Of a stretch of DNA of 64,000 nucleotides, positions 8,073 to 17,441 are shown in pieces. The stretch is taken from positions 110,746 through 174,745 of the forward strand of contig NZ_BEYR01000008.1 of NCBI RefSeq assembly GCF_002933815.1, given 5' to 3'. The DNA comes from Sphingobacterium sp. HMA12. GTDB lineage: Bacteria; Bacteroidota; Bacteroidia; Sphingobacteriales; Sphingobacteriaceae. The notes below the pieces were generated by a model. That model saw nothing but the letters and a program-made list of their open reading frames with translations, was not told where the DNA came from and did not search any database. Both the position numbers and the translations under genes were made by a program. The first letter of the stretch is position 1, and every line of letters starts with the position of its first letter.

Positions 8073-11000
8073 TTAAAATGTAAATTGAACTCCAAAGGAA
8101 TAGGACTTGGTAAATGGAAAAATATAACGATCTACCCCCGTATTCAACACACTGGATTTATTGTTAACTCCAGATGGTGCAAACTCGGGATCAATCCCCT
8201 TGTATTTTGTCCAGGTATATATATTCTGTCCACTGATATAAAACCGTAGATTTTCTGAACGGATCGCATGCAATAAATTTTTCGGCAAAGTATACCCAAT
8301 CTGCAGCTGACGTAGTCTAATAAAATTACCTGATTCTAAAAAGCGTGTGGACTCGCGACTATTTCCATTTGGATCTTGTAATACAGCACGCGGAACATCA
8401 GTATTACGGTTGTTTTCTGTCCATGCATTTAATGTACTGCTCAAAAAGTTTGATCCAGAACTCATGGCTTCAAAAAAGTACCTATTCCCGTTATAGAGTT
8501 TATGTCCCCAACCGCTTCCGATCAATGCCGAAAAATCAAATCCTTTATAAGAGGCGCCAAGGTTCAGTCCCACCTCCAATTTGGGAATCCCCGTACCACT
8601 ATATTTTTTGTCTTCATCATCAATGATACCATTGCCATCAACATCGATAAAACGGATATCGCCCGGTTTGGCATTCTCTTGTAGTAATTTACCTTCCTGG
8701 TTGACATGTTTATCCACCTCTTCTATGCTCTGAAAGATACCATCGCTTTGGTAAAGGAAGAACCCTCCGATAGGGTAACCTACACGGGTCTGATTCGGAA
8801 AATGTTCCGTATCGAATTTTAAACCATTCCCCAAAAGAATCTGATCCTCGTTAGCGAGACTCACCACTTTATTTTTTAAAGTTGACAAGTTTAATCCGAT
8901 ATCGTATTGAAACGCATTCTTTCGATTTGCATATTTGAGTTCAAGCTCAAAACCTGAGTTTCGGATCTTTCCGACATTTAATGTCGGATCCTCCAACCCC
9001 GCGGATGGCGCCACTTTCTTGGTGATCAAAAGATCATTGGTAGTCTTTATAAAGTAATTTACCGAACCTTTCAACAAATTGTTGAACAGACCAAAGTCTG
9101 CGCCTATATTTTTTGACTCCGTTGTCTCCCAGCTCAACAGTCGATTCTCAAGCCCCATTGCGGTACTACCGGGCCAAGGATTTCCACTTCCGCGCACATA
9201 TCCCATGTACAAATTATTGTAAGTACTGATCAGCGCCTGGTGGTCGTAATACCCTAATGCCACCTCATTTCCGAGTTTCCCCCAGCTTGCTCTTAATTTC
9301 AGATTAGATACGAAGGATTCTTTCGGGAAGAATGATTCCTCATCGATCTTCCAGCCCAATGCAATTGAAGGAAAACTTCCATATCGGCTATCTTTTCCAA
9401 ATTTGGATGAGCCGTCACGACGTAAGGTTAACTGTAAAAGGTAACGATCGGCATACGAATAATTGACACGTCCAAAGATTGACATGCGATTATAGTCATA
9501 TTTCGAACCATCCGCAGAAAACGTTCCGCCTTGGCCTGAACTAATCGTCATAAAATTTGGATCTAGAAACCCTTCTGCGCTTTCTTTAGTCACTAGTCCT
9601 CCATTTTCAACAGAATAGACAATCTTTTTGCCTTCTACCCCTACATTATTCCAATTGGATTCCTGCATATTCAACGAACTACCCAAAAGCGCGTTTAAAC
9701 TATGTTTTCCAAATTCTGTTTTATAGTTCAGGAGATTATCAAAGACCTGCTCCTGCCAATAGCTACGCCCTTCGGAATAAAAAGGGAATTCATAGGGGTT
9801 CTTTTCATCAGAAGCAAATGGTGGATAATGGAAATAGTTCTGTGTATTAATCGCGTTAAAGGCATAACTTGTTTTAAAGGTTAAACCTTTCATAATATCT
9901 ATACTAACAAAAGCATTTCCGGCGAAATCCTGTTTTTTTGTCCAACTCGTTTTATAATGCTCATCGGCAACCACATTGACATTATTGGGAATACCACCCC
10001 AATTTGTCAAACCAAAACCACCTTTTTCCGCGGAGTCATACACTGGTACCAAAGGCGAAATCATATAGGCTTCTTTTAGACTAAAGTTGGGACCATGATA
10101 TTTCGAATTCGTGTAGGCCATACTCCCTTCCACGGTAAAGATATTTTTCTTGGTCGCCAATTTCATACGGACATTTTCCTTTTTGAAATCGTTCGCGATA
10201 ACGACACCTTTGTCATTACTTAAATTCGCGGACAGGGAATAGCGGGTATTGTCTTGCCCGCCCCTGATGGCGACACTATTCGCTGTAGAAAGTCCGGTAC
10301 GGAACACCTCCTCTTGCCAATCCGTATTATTCATACCCGTTTTGTTGATATAGTCGGGGAGTTTGACCGGCGTCGTAGCATACTTATTGTATTCTTCATA
10401 CATTTGACGGTGCACTTTTACATAACCGTCAGCATCGAGTACTTTTAGTCGATTGGACGTTTCTGTTACATTCGTAAAGCTATTGATGTCTACCAGAATT
10501 TTTCCGGCTTTACCGGCTTTCGTTGTGACGATAACAACACCATTGGCAGCCACAGAACCATATATTGCGGCAGCGGCACCATCTTTGAGTACCTCCATGC
10601 TCTCAATATCATTGGGGTTGACATTACTGATTGTACCTGGGAAACCATCTATGATATACAAGGGTTCATTACTGCCGAAGGTATTGACCCCACGAATCTT
10701 GACCTGTACTCCCGCTCCGGCAATACCGCTATTTTTCTGCACATTGACACCGGCAGCCACCCCTTGTAACGCCTCAGCCGGGTTTGTCGTCGCGCGTTTT
10801 GCCAGATCTTTTGTGCTAATACTTGTTATTGCACCCGTGACATCAGACTTCTTTAAAGTACCGTATCCGATCACAACGACTTCGTCAAGTTCTCTATTTC
10901 CACTATTTAAAGTAATATCGATATCTTTTCCCGCCTGTACGTTAATCTGTTGGTTTTGGTAGCCCACATAGCTCACTTGGAGTAAGTCTCTCGCTTTGAC

Positions 11001-11435
11001 TTCTAGGGAAAAAGCGCCGGATAGATCTGTCGCGACAGTCTTTCCGCTACCCGACGCATGTATACTCACTCCCGCTAGTGGCTCCCTCTTTTCATTTACT
11101 ACAGTCCCTTTTACTTGCCCCGTTTGTTGTTTGTTTGTAGCCTTACGTTTTAATAAAATCCTTTTCCCCGTAATATCATATGTAATCGAGCTCTCTTGTA
11201 GCGCATCCTTCAACAGAGCTTCCAAGCTGCTTGCCTGACTGTCATAAAAAAGTGGTGTCTTAACATCTACATCCGAATTACTGAACATAAATGAATAGCC
11301 ATATTTCTTTTCGACAATCTCGATAAGTGACTTAAGATTTGAAGACTCCTTTTTGCCTGATATCTGCTGTGCGTTTACAGCAAAGAAAGTCTGGCTGAGG
11401 AGCAAAAGACTCATCAGAATAGGTTTCTTTTTCAT
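8073..11435 (-). CDS. SusC/RagA TonB-dependent transporter with N-terminal STN signalling domain
   Basis: 1120 residues. Order of parts: signal peptide (about 1-22), secretin/TonB N-terminal (STN) domain with 'YGYSFMFSN' (about 30-95), carboxypeptidase-regulatory-like domain (about 108-180), the SusC linker 'ELDEVVVIGYGTLKKSDVT', plug with 'IRGVNTFGSNEPLYIIDG', and a long beta barrel ending in 'SFGVQFTF' with a terminal Phe. The STN domain is the feature that contacts FecR-type anti-sigma factors, matching the fecR and ECF genes directly upstream. It imports a surface-bound ligand using TonB energy and reports its presence to the sigma factor. Confidence 0.95.
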   Translation of the reverse strand: MKKKPILMSLLLLSQTFFAVNAQQISGKKESSNLKSLIEIVEKKYGYSFMFSNSDVDVKTPLFYDSQASSLEALLKDALQESSITYDITGKRILLKRKATNKQQTGQVKGTVVNEKREPLAGVSIHASGSGKTVATDLSGAFSLEVKARDLLQVSYVGYQNQQINVQAGKDIDITLNSGNRELDEVVVIGYGTLKKSDVTGAITSISTKDLAKRATTNPAEALQGVAAGVNVQKNSGIAGAGVQVKIRGVNTFGSNEPLYIIDGFPGTISNVNPNDIESMEVLKDGAAAAIYGSVAANGVVIVTTKAGKAGKILVDINSFTNVTETSNRLKVLDADGYVKVHRQMYEEYNKYATTPVKLPDYINKTGMNNTDWQEEVFRTGLSTANSVAIRGGQDNTRYSLSANLSNDKGVVIANDFKKENVRMKLATKKNIFTVEGSMAYTNSKYHGPNFSLKEAYMISPLVPVYDSAEKGGFGLTNWGGIPNNVNVVADEHYKTSWTKKQDFAGNAFVSIDIMKGLTFKTSYAFNAINTQNYFHYPPFASDEKNPYEFPFYSEGRSYWQEQVFDNLLNYKTEFGKHSLNALLGSSLNMQESNWNNVGVEGKKIVYSVENGGLVTKESAEGFLDPNFMTISSGQGGTFSADGSKYDYNRMSIFGRVNYSYADRYLLQLTLRRDGSSKFGKDSRYGSFPSIALGWKIDEESFFPKESFVSNLKLRASWGKLGNEVALGYYDHQALISTYNNLYMGYVRGSGNPWPGSTAMGLENRLLSWETTESKNIGADFGLFNNLLKGSVNYFIKTTNDLLITKKVAPSAGLEDPTLNVGKIRNSGFELELKYANRKNAFQYDIGLNLSTLKNKVVSLANEDQILLGNGLKFDTEHFPNQTRVGYPIGGFFLYQSDGIFQSIEEVDKHVNQEGKLLQENAKPGDIRFIDVDGNGIIDDEDKKYSGTGIPKLEVGLNLGASYKGFDFSALIGSGWGHKLYNGNRYFFEAMSSGSNFLSSTLNAWTENNRNTDVPRAVLQDPNGNSRESTRFLESGNFIRLRQLQIGYTLPKNLLHAIRSENLRFYISGQNIYTWTKYKGIDPEFAPSGVNNKSSVLNTGVDRYIFPFTKSYSFGVQFTF

Positions 11436-11481
11436 AATTTATGGTATATTTTGTTTTAAGTTGTTTACATCATCATTTTGG

Positions 11482-12498
11482 TTATTGTGTTTTTGAAACT
11501 ATAGCAACAGATTTGCCTTCTATGGTATAATGGATTGGTGTAATGACATTGATCAATTCCAAAATTTCACGTAGACTTTCAGTTTTCACTTTGAAAGTAT
11601 AATGTCTATCGGACTCTGCCCCCTTCCAATTGATATTGACACCATACCAACGTTCCAATTTCTTGAGCACGCTATCCAAAGATTCGTTCTCAAAAACAAG
11701 TTCCTCAGATTTCCAGGTGCTGTATTGTACCGCATCCAATTGACGTATCTGTGTATACTGACCAGTCCGTTTATCCAATTGGATCCAATCATTAGGTCTT
11801 AACTCACCGATCAGTTTTCCATGTTTATCTTTTATCGCTATTTTTCCACGCAGCAAGGATACCTCTATCTTGGCATCATCCGCATAGGCTGAAACATCAA
11901 AAGCAGTTCCTTTCACCACAACATCCAAATGCGAAGTCTGTACGGTAAAGGGCATATTTTCCTTTTTCACCACATCAAAAAATGCCTCGCCTTCGAGCGT
12001 AATCTTGCGATCATGTTGGTTGAAAGCATGCGAATAGATCATTTTTGTACCCGCATTTAACCAAGCTTTTGATCCATCAGGTAATATAACCTGTGACTTT
12101 TGCCCCAAAGCCGTATAAACAACTGTCTGCTCCTGCGAAGATGTATGCATCGAAATATTACGCTGAATAAAATATGTGCCCAATGTCCCTGACAGAAAAA
12201 TAAGAATTGCAGCAGCACTGACCAACCACCAAAAACGGTTACGGTCAAAAACAATAGTTTTAACAACAGGTTGAATACGATCCTGGATTTTGTTCCATAT
12301 CCGTGGACGATCCGCTAGATCAATGATCAACGGCGGTTCTTTGAGATGTATCCATTCGTTTTCCAACTGCAAAAGATCATGACGATTTTGTTCACTTGAA
12401 TCGAGCCAAGCTACAATCACTTCATTTTCCTTTACATCACTTTCTTTTTTTAGATATCGAACTAATTGCTCCAGTGACGGCTTATAACTGCTATTCAT
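11482..12498 (-). CDS. FecR-family anti-sigma factor with DUF4974 domain
   Basis: 338 residues from ATG 12498; the frame extends to a GTG at 12525 but the ATG fits the family's N-terminus. A cytoplasmic helical region (about 1-85) is followed by one membrane helix (about 90-111), then a periplasmic FecR domain with 'GQKSQVILPDGSKAWLNAG', 'ITLEGEAFFDV' and 'VKGTAFDVSAY', and a C-terminal DUF4974 domain ('FENESLDSVLKKLERWYGV'). It would hold the neighbouring ECF sigma factor at the membrane and release it when the STN domain of the SusC protein signals substrate. It sits 77 bases after the sigma gene. Confidence 0.93.
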   Translation of the reverse strand: MNSSYKPSLEQLVRYLKKESDVKENEVIVAWLDSSEQNRHDLLQLENEWIHLKEPPLIIDLADRPRIWNKIQDRIQPVVKTIVFDRNRFWWLVSAAAILIFLSGTLGTYFIQRNISMHTSSQEQTVVYTALGQKSQVILPDGSKAWLNAGTKMIYSHAFNQHDRKITLEGEAFFDVVKKENMPFTVQTSHLDVVVKGTAFDVSAYADDAKIEVSLLRGKIAIKDKHGKLIGELRPNDWIQLDKRTGQYTQIRQLDAVQYSTWKSEELVFENESLDSVLKKLERWYGVNINWKGAESDRHYTFKVKTESLREILELINVITPIHYTIEGKSVAIVSKTQ

Positions 12499-12575
12499 TA
12501 TTTTGGGTTTACGACAAATAGACACCTAGAGCGGAGAAAACCCCTAAAAGATTTTGTATTTTTTTAAAAAAATAT

Positions 12576-13172
12576 TTAAACGAGTGTAGAAAGGCCTGCA
12601 CCACACATCGTTAAAACCAATAAAATCGAATCTGGATACAGTATTTGATAGCGTTCAAGTATATGTGCCCGTATTTTTTTAGAGGCAATGGACATCTGAT
12701 TTTCGACTGTTTTGATGGATATTTGTAGTTCTTGTGCGGCCTGCTGGTAAGTTTTCTGTTTTTCTTTACAGTATTGATAGACGATTTTACATTTTTCCGG
12801 TAATTTGCCGACAGCTTCCTGATAAACAATGGAAAACTCTTCCATATTGATACACTCCTCTGCTTCCTGACGGATCATTTCTTCTTTAAACCAACGTTCC
12901 AAATGAGCAGTACGCGCACTTTCATTGCGTAGGGCATTGAGCACACGGTTACGAGCAGCCCGATAAAGGTAAGTCTTGACATGGAAAATATGGATCTGAT
13001 CCCGATCTTCCCACAATTTAACAAACACATCCTGCAAACAGTCCTCCACTAACTGCACGTCACGTGTATAATACCCCAAGAAACGGCAAAGCTCGTCAAA
13101 ATAGTGATGAAACACTTCTTCCAGTGCTTCTTCATTAATCAGCAGTCCATCCAGCAAGGTATTTTTACTCAT
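12576..13172 (-). CDS. ECF RNA polymerase sigma factor of the SusCD/FecR type
   Basis: 198 residues with region 2 ('DVQLVEDCLQDVFVKLWE', 'TYLYRAARNRVLNALRN') and region 4 ('AVGKLPEKCKIVYQ', then the helix-turn-helix around 'TYQQAAQELQISIKTVENQM'). The C-terminal 20 residues are hydrophobic ('SILLVLTMCGAGLSTLV'), as in many Bacteroidota ECFs of this group. It likely activates the susC promoter, and its own operon, when released by FecR. No clear TAnnTTTG element was found before it. Confidence 0.93.
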   Translation of the reverse strand: MSKNTLLDGLLINEEALEEVFHHYFDELCRFLGYYTRDVQLVEDCLQDVFVKLWEDRDQIHIFHVKTYLYRAARNRVLNALRNESARTAHLERWFKEEMIRQEAEECINMEEFSIVYQEAVGKLPEKCKIVYQYCKEKQKTYQQAAQELQISIKTVENQMSIASKKIRAHILERYQILYPDSILLVLTMCGAGLSTLV

Positions 13173-13349
13173 TTATTAGGTTTTGCGACTAAGCTATAAA
13201 ATAAAACAAGATTTACAAAAAAAGTAAGTGTGCTCATTTTAACATATTTTGCACGAATTTTCGCCATACCTGCTATAATCCCAATTTTTACGCATTATTA
13301 AACAATAAAAATCTTAGTTTTAACGATTTACAGCTGCCATCTCCTGTTC

Positions 13350-13381
13350 AAAAAAAAGACCTGCTAGTTGTAGCAAGTCTT
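13350..13381 (-). terminator. Intrinsic terminator after hemE
   Basis: On the minus strand, an AAGACTTGCTA / TAGCAGGTCTT stem with a short loop is followed by a run of about eight T. It closes the kinase-regulator-TPR-hemE operon. The rest of the 13173-13448 gap shows no gene. Confidence 0.8.
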
Positions 13382-13448
13382 CTTTCTTCTCGATCGGATA
13401 TTTATCTAAAATCTTATTTCGTTTTTAGAATTCAATACAATCAAAAGT

Positions 13449-14486
13449 TTAATAGCTAAATTCTTTCACAACCTCGATTGCGTATTTTACATTATCGAAA
13501 GGAATATCAGGCATGATACCATGTCCCAAGTTGAATATAAAACCATTCTCTCCGCGCATGCGCTCAAATAATTCTATAATCTTCTTTTTGATAACAGGTT
13601 TTTCGGCATATAATACAAAAGGATCTAAATTTCCCTGAACTGCAATTCCCTGAGGCAAAGATTGCTTCATATTTTTAAGATCGGCATTCCAGTCGATCGA
13701 AACAACATCTGGCTGCGCCTCTACCATCATCGGAGCAAAGACAGATGATCCTTTACAGAAGGATATGACAGGAATATCCTTGCGGTTCAATTTGGAGATG
13801 ATCTGTTTGTTGTAGTAATGTGAAAAATCACGGTAGTCATTCCATGATAAGGCCAACGCCCAACTATCAAATAATTGGATCGCATTTACGCCTGCGGCGA
13901 TCTGCATGTTAAGATATTCTACTGTTACATCAGCAATCTTTTGAAGGATTGTATGCGCCAATTCAGGTTGATTGTTTAACATCAACTTCGTCAATTTAAA
14001 GTCTTTTGACGAACCGCCTTCAACCAAATAACTTAAAATAGTAAAAGGTGCTCCCGCAAAACCGATCAATGGGATACGATTATCAAGACGTTGTTGAATT
14101 ACTTTTATGGCATCCGCAACATACTGCAATTTATCCAGACAATCGGTTGATAATGCATCAGCATCTTTGACAGAACGAATCGGATTAGAAAAACGAGGGC
14201 CTACTCCTTGTTCAAATGACAGATCTCCACCCATTGCCTCAGCTGTAACCAAAATATCCGAAAACAAGATCGCCGCATCTATTCCCAACAAATCCACTGG
14301 CAGCATCGTTACGTCTGCTGCAATCTCTGGGGTTTTGCACATTTCGAGAAAAGAATACTTGTTTTTGATATCCCAGTATTCTTTCATAAAGCGTCCAGCC
14401 TGACGCATCATCCACACCGGAGGTCTCTCCGTTTGCTGCGAGAACGCAGCCCTAATCAATAAGTCGTTTTGTAAAGTAGTACTCAC
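13449..14486 (-). CDS. hemE: Uroporphyrinogen decarboxylase
   Basis: 345 residues, the usual length. The N-terminal signature 'PPVWMMRQAGRFMKEY' carries the conserved Arg residues, followed by 'DAAILFSDILV', 'LIGFAGAPFTILSYLVEG' and 'FNLGHGIMPD'. It decarboxylates the four acetate side chains of uroporphyrinogen III to coproporphyrinogen III in the cytoplasm. Translation starts at GTG 14486, which shares one base with the stop of the TPR gene (TAGTG), so it is likely translationally coupled and cotranscribed with the two-component genes upstream. Confidence 0.95.
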   Translation of the reverse strand: MSTTLQNDLLIRAAFSQQTERPPVWMMRQAGRFMKEYWDIKNKYSFLEMCKTPEIAADVTMLPVDLLGIDAAILFSDILVTAEAMGGDLSFEQGVGPRFSNPIRSVKDADALSTDCLDKLQYVADAIKVIQQRLDNRIPLIGFAGAPFTILSYLVEGGSSKDFKLTKLMLNNQPELAHTILQKIADVTVEYLNMQIAAGVNAIQLFDSWALALSWNDYRDFSHYYNKQIISKLNRKDIPVISFCKGSSVFAPMMVEAQPDVVSIDWNADLKNMKQSLPQGIAVQGNLDPFVLYAEKPVIKKKIIELFERMRGENGFIFNLGHGIMPDIPFDNVKYAIEVVKEFSY

Positions 14487-15004
14487 TATAAATGTTTTGA
14501 AATTTCGTTTTCTATTTTTGTAATAATACTGACCTGTCTTGCAGTTAAATGCAATTTGCTAGCCACATCTGTATATGCCCTTGCTCTTTCATAATCAGTC
14601 TTTCGCAGTGCAATATTGGCCAAATTGATCATTACCATACCTTTTTCATTATCTTTTTTCCAAGGTAAACGGGAGGCCAGCTGAAAATGGTATTCAGCCG
14701 CATCGATATGTCCCTCTTTTAGGGCTATATTTCCCATCATGAATTCATAAAAATTACGACGGCCCTTACGAAGGGTATCCGGATTTTTTATTTCGGATAA
14801 CAAGCTTTTTGTCTTTTCATAGTCCTGTCTATGAAAAGCTTGTGTTGCCAAGAAAACTGATCCCTCCCGGAAATGGCTCCAAATTAGATAACCAATTCCA
14901 CCAGCCAGCAAGACAGCTGTTTGATAATGCCCTTGGTATAAACCATAGCCCAAAAGTAACGCAGCAATAAAAATAACGGCTATTCTAGCCTTAATTGTCA
15001 TCAT
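14486..15004 (-). CDS. Small membrane-anchored TPR-like protein
   Basis: 172 residues: two hydrophobic segments at about 7-24 and 27-44, then a cytoplasmic helical region with TPR-like pairs ('RRNFYEFMMGNIALKEGHIDAAEYHFQ' spans one repeat; 'NLANIALRKTDYERARAYTD' the next). Function is not known. It sits 10 bases after the response regulator and overlaps hemE by one base, so it is part of the operon and may scaffold proteins at the membrane; that is inference. Confidence 0.7.
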   Translation of the reverse strand: MMTIKARIAVIFIAALLLGYGLYQGHYQTAVLLAGGIGYLIWSHFREGSVFLATQAFHRQDYEKTKSLLSEIKNPDTLRKGRRNFYEFMMGNIALKEGHIDAAEYHFQLASRLPWKKDNEKGMVMINLANIALRKTDYERARAYTDVASKLHLTARQVSIITKIENEISKHL

Positions 15005-15014
15005 CTTTTATTTG

Positions 15015-15722
15015 CTATGCATTATTGTCGGTAAATTTATAACCAACACCTCGGATAGAGTGAAAAAAGATCGGATGTTTTTGATCAGGCTCAAAATATT
15101 TCCGAAACGTCAAAATGAAATTGTCAATGGTACGCGTCGAAGGATAAACATCATAATTCCATACAGTTTCTAAAATCTGCTCACGGGAAACGGCTTCATT
15201 ACGACGTTCGATCAACAGCTTCAATAGCATAGTCTCTTTTTTCGTTAATGACGTAATCGTTCCATCTGCATGATGCAATTCGTAAGAATTAAAATAGATG
15301 GTCTTGTCACCGATTTGATAAGAATTCAATTCTTTTAGATCATCAGGTTTCATGCCGCGACGAACCAAATTTCCTACACGGAGAATCAACTCTTCTAGAT
15401 TGAACGGTTTTACCAAATAATCATCGGCACCTTTTTTTAGTCCAGTGATACGGTCTTCGCTACTGTTCTTGGCAGTCAAAAACATGATAGGAACCTCTGT
15501 ATTCTGTAGTCGGATTGTTTCTGCAACTTGAAATCCGTCAATTTCAGGGATCATAACGTCCAATATCACGAGATTGAAACGTTCCTCTTTAAAAACTTTC
15601 AATGCTTTTTTTCCGTCAGTAGCCGTAGTGACACGGTAACCTTCCATTTCGAGATTCAACTTGATTGCTTCTAACAAGTGTTCTTCATCTTCGACAAGTA
15701 ATATTCTTTGTTTACTTTGCAT
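15015..15722 (-). CDS. OmpR/PhoB-family response regulator
   Basis: 235 residues from ATG 15722 (the frame continues to a TTG at 15731). The receiver domain has acidic 'VEDEE', phospho-acceptor Asp55 in 'VILDVMIPEIDG', and the conserved Lys in 'FLTAKN'. The C-terminal winged helix includes 'LTKKETMLLKLLIERRNEAVSREQILETVW' features and 'HSIRGVGYKF'. It would bind DNA when phosphorylated by the adjacent kinase, whose stop codon overlaps this start by 11 bases. Targets are unknown. Confidence 0.93.
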   Translation of the reverse strand: MQSKQRILLVEDEEHLLEAIKLNLEMEGYRVTTATDGKKALKVFKEERFNLVILDVMIPEIDGFQVAETIRLQNTEVPIMFLTAKNSSEDRITGLKKGADDYLVKPFNLEELILRVGNLVRRGMKPDDLKELNSYQIGDKTIYFNSYELHHADGTITSLTKKETMLLKLLIERRNEAVSREQILETVWNYDVYPSTRTIDNFILTFRKYFEPDQKHPIFFHSIRGVGYKFTDNNA

Positions 15723-16587
15723 TTCTTTCAAATGTTACTTCAAAAATACTCCCTTTAGGAGTGTTATCTTTAACTTTAATGGTCGCATCGTGCTTCTGCA
15801 ACACAGTTTTCACGATATATAACCCCAAACCAGTGCCTTTGGTTTTCCGTGTTGCTTCACTTCCCACGCGATAAAACTTATTAAAGATAAGTTTTTTCTC
15901 TTCATCACTGATACCGATACCATGGTCAGCAACAGAAAAAATTATTTTATTACTCTCCGTATATAGTTTGACATCCACCATGGCGCAAGCCGGTGAATAT
16001 TTAATAGCATTCTCAATGAGGTTTGTCACGACATTACTGATCGCAAATTTATCACCATGGATAATAATGTCCGATTCCAAGTAAGGTTTCAATACCTGTG
16101 AACTACATGAATTTTTTTGAAGCCGATCGACAATTTGCTCCACCAAAGAAGTAAAGTTAAAATCCTCCTTGGGCATGCTGTAATTGCGGCTGTCCAGTTT
16201 GGTTGTCATCAAGACATTCTCTACCAGATCATCCAATCGCTCAATATCTTTTAGGGAATTTCTTAAAAAAGTCTGCTGTTGCTCTTTATCCAGATCCCGT
16301 CGCAAAATGGTCTGAATATAGAGTTTGACTGAAGCCAAAGGAGATTTCAACTCATGCGTAATAGCCAAAAGGAAATTTTGCTGCTGTTGCAACAATTTCT
16401 GTTCTCGCTCTACCAAGCGCTTTAACCGCCACGCACCCCATAAAAAAATGATCAAGAAGAAAATGCCCTCGCCTATAATCATATTTTTTTTGCTTGGATC
16501 AAACCGGATGAACATCACCCCCCACCATATCAACTGCATGATCGCGTAAAACAAAAGGAAATAAAAGAGTAAAAGCGCTTTCTTCAT
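15712..16587 (-). CDS. Membrane sensor histidine kinase without a large periplasmic domain
   Basis: 291 residues from ATG 16587. Two membrane helices (about 5-28 and 37-54) are separated by about 10 residues, so there is almost no extracytoplasmic sensor. HisKA follows with His78 in 'ITHELKSPL', then the ATPase domain with 'NLIENAIKYS' (N box), 'DHGIGIS' (G1) and 'GTGLGLYIVK' (G2). An ATG at 16611 lies upstream of the predicted -7 element and is rejected. It likely senses the membrane itself or a partner protein, then phosphorylates the overlapping regulator. Confidence 0.92.
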   Translation of the reverse strand: MKKALLLFYFLLFYAIMQLIWWGVMFIRFDPSKKNMIIGEGIFFLIIFLWGAWRLKRLVEREQKLLQQQQNFLLAITHELKSPLASVKLYIQTILRRDLDKEQQQTFLRNSLKDIERLDDLVENVLMTTKLDSRNYSMPKEDFNFTSLVEQIVDRLQKNSCSSQVLKPYLESDIIIHGDKFAISNVVTNLIENAIKYSPACAMVDVKLYTESNKIIFSVADHGIGISDEEKKLIFNKFYRVGSEATRKTKGTGLGLYIVKTVLQKHDATIKVKDNTPKGSIFEVTFERNAK

Positions 16588-16591
16588 GTAG

Positions 16592-16599
16592 CAAAAATA
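16592..16599 (-). promoter_or_regulatory. -7 element TATTTTTG for the kinase-regulator-hemE operon, leaderless arrangement
   Basis: Exact TAnnTTTG; only four bases separate it from ATG 16587, placing the predicted transcription start on the ATG. It decides the start codon of the kinase. Confidence 0.55.
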
Positions 16600-16694
16600 G
16601 CTATTCATCAAGGCATTCGGAAATATCCTAAAGATTATGACACAAAGAAGAAAATTAGCCGATTCACAATAATATAAAATCGCTGCGTAGGTGG

Positions 16695-16702
16695 TATATT
16701 TG
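16695..16702 (+). promoter_or_regulatory. -7 element TATATTTG for the YjjG-like gene, leaderless arrangement
   Basis: Exact TAnnTTTG, three bases before ATG 16706. A GTG at 16691 would start inside or before this element and is therefore unlikely. Confidence 0.5.
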
Positions 16703-16705
16703 TAT

Positions 16706-17410
16706 ATGTTTAATCGTGAAAAAAAGGATATTTTCTTTGATTTGGATCATACCATCTGGGATTTTGACAAAAATGCCGAAGAAAGTCTCCACGAATTATA
16801 TTTTAAATACAAGTTTGACAGCTTGTTTGACAAGGAGTCCCCAAACCGTTTCATTGAAACTTATACGATCAACAATCATCGACTTTGGGGCTTATACCAC
16901 CATGGAAAAATCTCCAAACCTGAGTTAAGAAAAGCTCGCTTCGCTGATACATTTACCGAATTGGGTGTAGACCCCGAATTATTTCCGGAAGAATTTGAAC
17001 TGGAATACCTCGCAATCTGTCCCCAAAAGACAAATCTATTCCCACATGCACACGAAACCCTGTCTTATCTGGACGAAAAATACAACCTGCATTTGATTTC
17101 CAATGGTTTTAAAGAGGCTTGTGAGACCAAATTGGAAAAAAGCAATTTGAACAGATATTTCAAAAATATTTTTATTTCTGAAGTCGTCGGGGTGAACAAA
17201 CCCGATCCGAAGATCTTTCAATTCGCACTGGAAACGACAGGAGCACAAGCGCAACAATCATTGATGATCGGTGATAATCTGGATGCGGATGTACGTGGAG
17301 CCATGAATGTCGGAATGGACGCAATTTTCTTTAATCCGAATAGTGCCGAACAACCTGAAGACGTACCGCATATGATCCTCGATCTGAAAGAATTACAATC
17401 TATATTATAA
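16706..17410 (+). CDS. YjjG-family HAD hydrolase (noncanonical pyrimidine nucleotidase)
   Basis: 234 residues. HAD motif I is 'FFDLDHT' with the catalytic Asp pair, motif II 'LISNG', the conserved Lys in 'GVNKPDPKIF', and motif IV 'MIGDNLDADVRGA'. A helical cap lies at about residues 20-95. YjjG enzymes dephosphorylate damaged or non-canonical pyrimidine nucleotides; this subfamily assignment rests on the 'DLDHTIWDFD' wording and overall length. The gene stands alone, divergent from the kinase operon, with 118 bases between start codons. Confidence 0.85.
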   Translation: MFNREKKDIFFDLDHTIWDFDKNAEESLHELYFKYKFDSLFDKESPNRFIETYTINNHRLWGLYHHGKISKPELRKARFADTFTELGVDPELFPEEFELEYLAICPQKTNLFPHAHETLSYLDEKYNLHLISNGFKEACETKLEKSNLNRYFKNIFISEVVGVNKPDPKIFQFALETTGAQAQQSLMIGDNLDADVRGAMNVGMDAIFFNPNSAEQPEDVPHMILDLKELQSIL

Positions 17411-17411
17411 C

Positions 17412-17441
17412 AAAAAAGCAGCTTTAAAAGCTGCTTTTTTT
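17412..17441. terminator. Bidirectional terminator between yjjG-like and DUF1080 genes
   Basis: Stem AGCAGCTTT / AAAGCTGCT flanked by A6 on the left and T7 on the right, so it can stop transcription in both directions. The T run overlaps the DUF1080 stop region. Confidence 0.85.

Noticed and set aside
10453..10962. A 169-residue plus-strand frame inside susC
   Set aside because: Antisense to the conserved plug domain; shadow frame.
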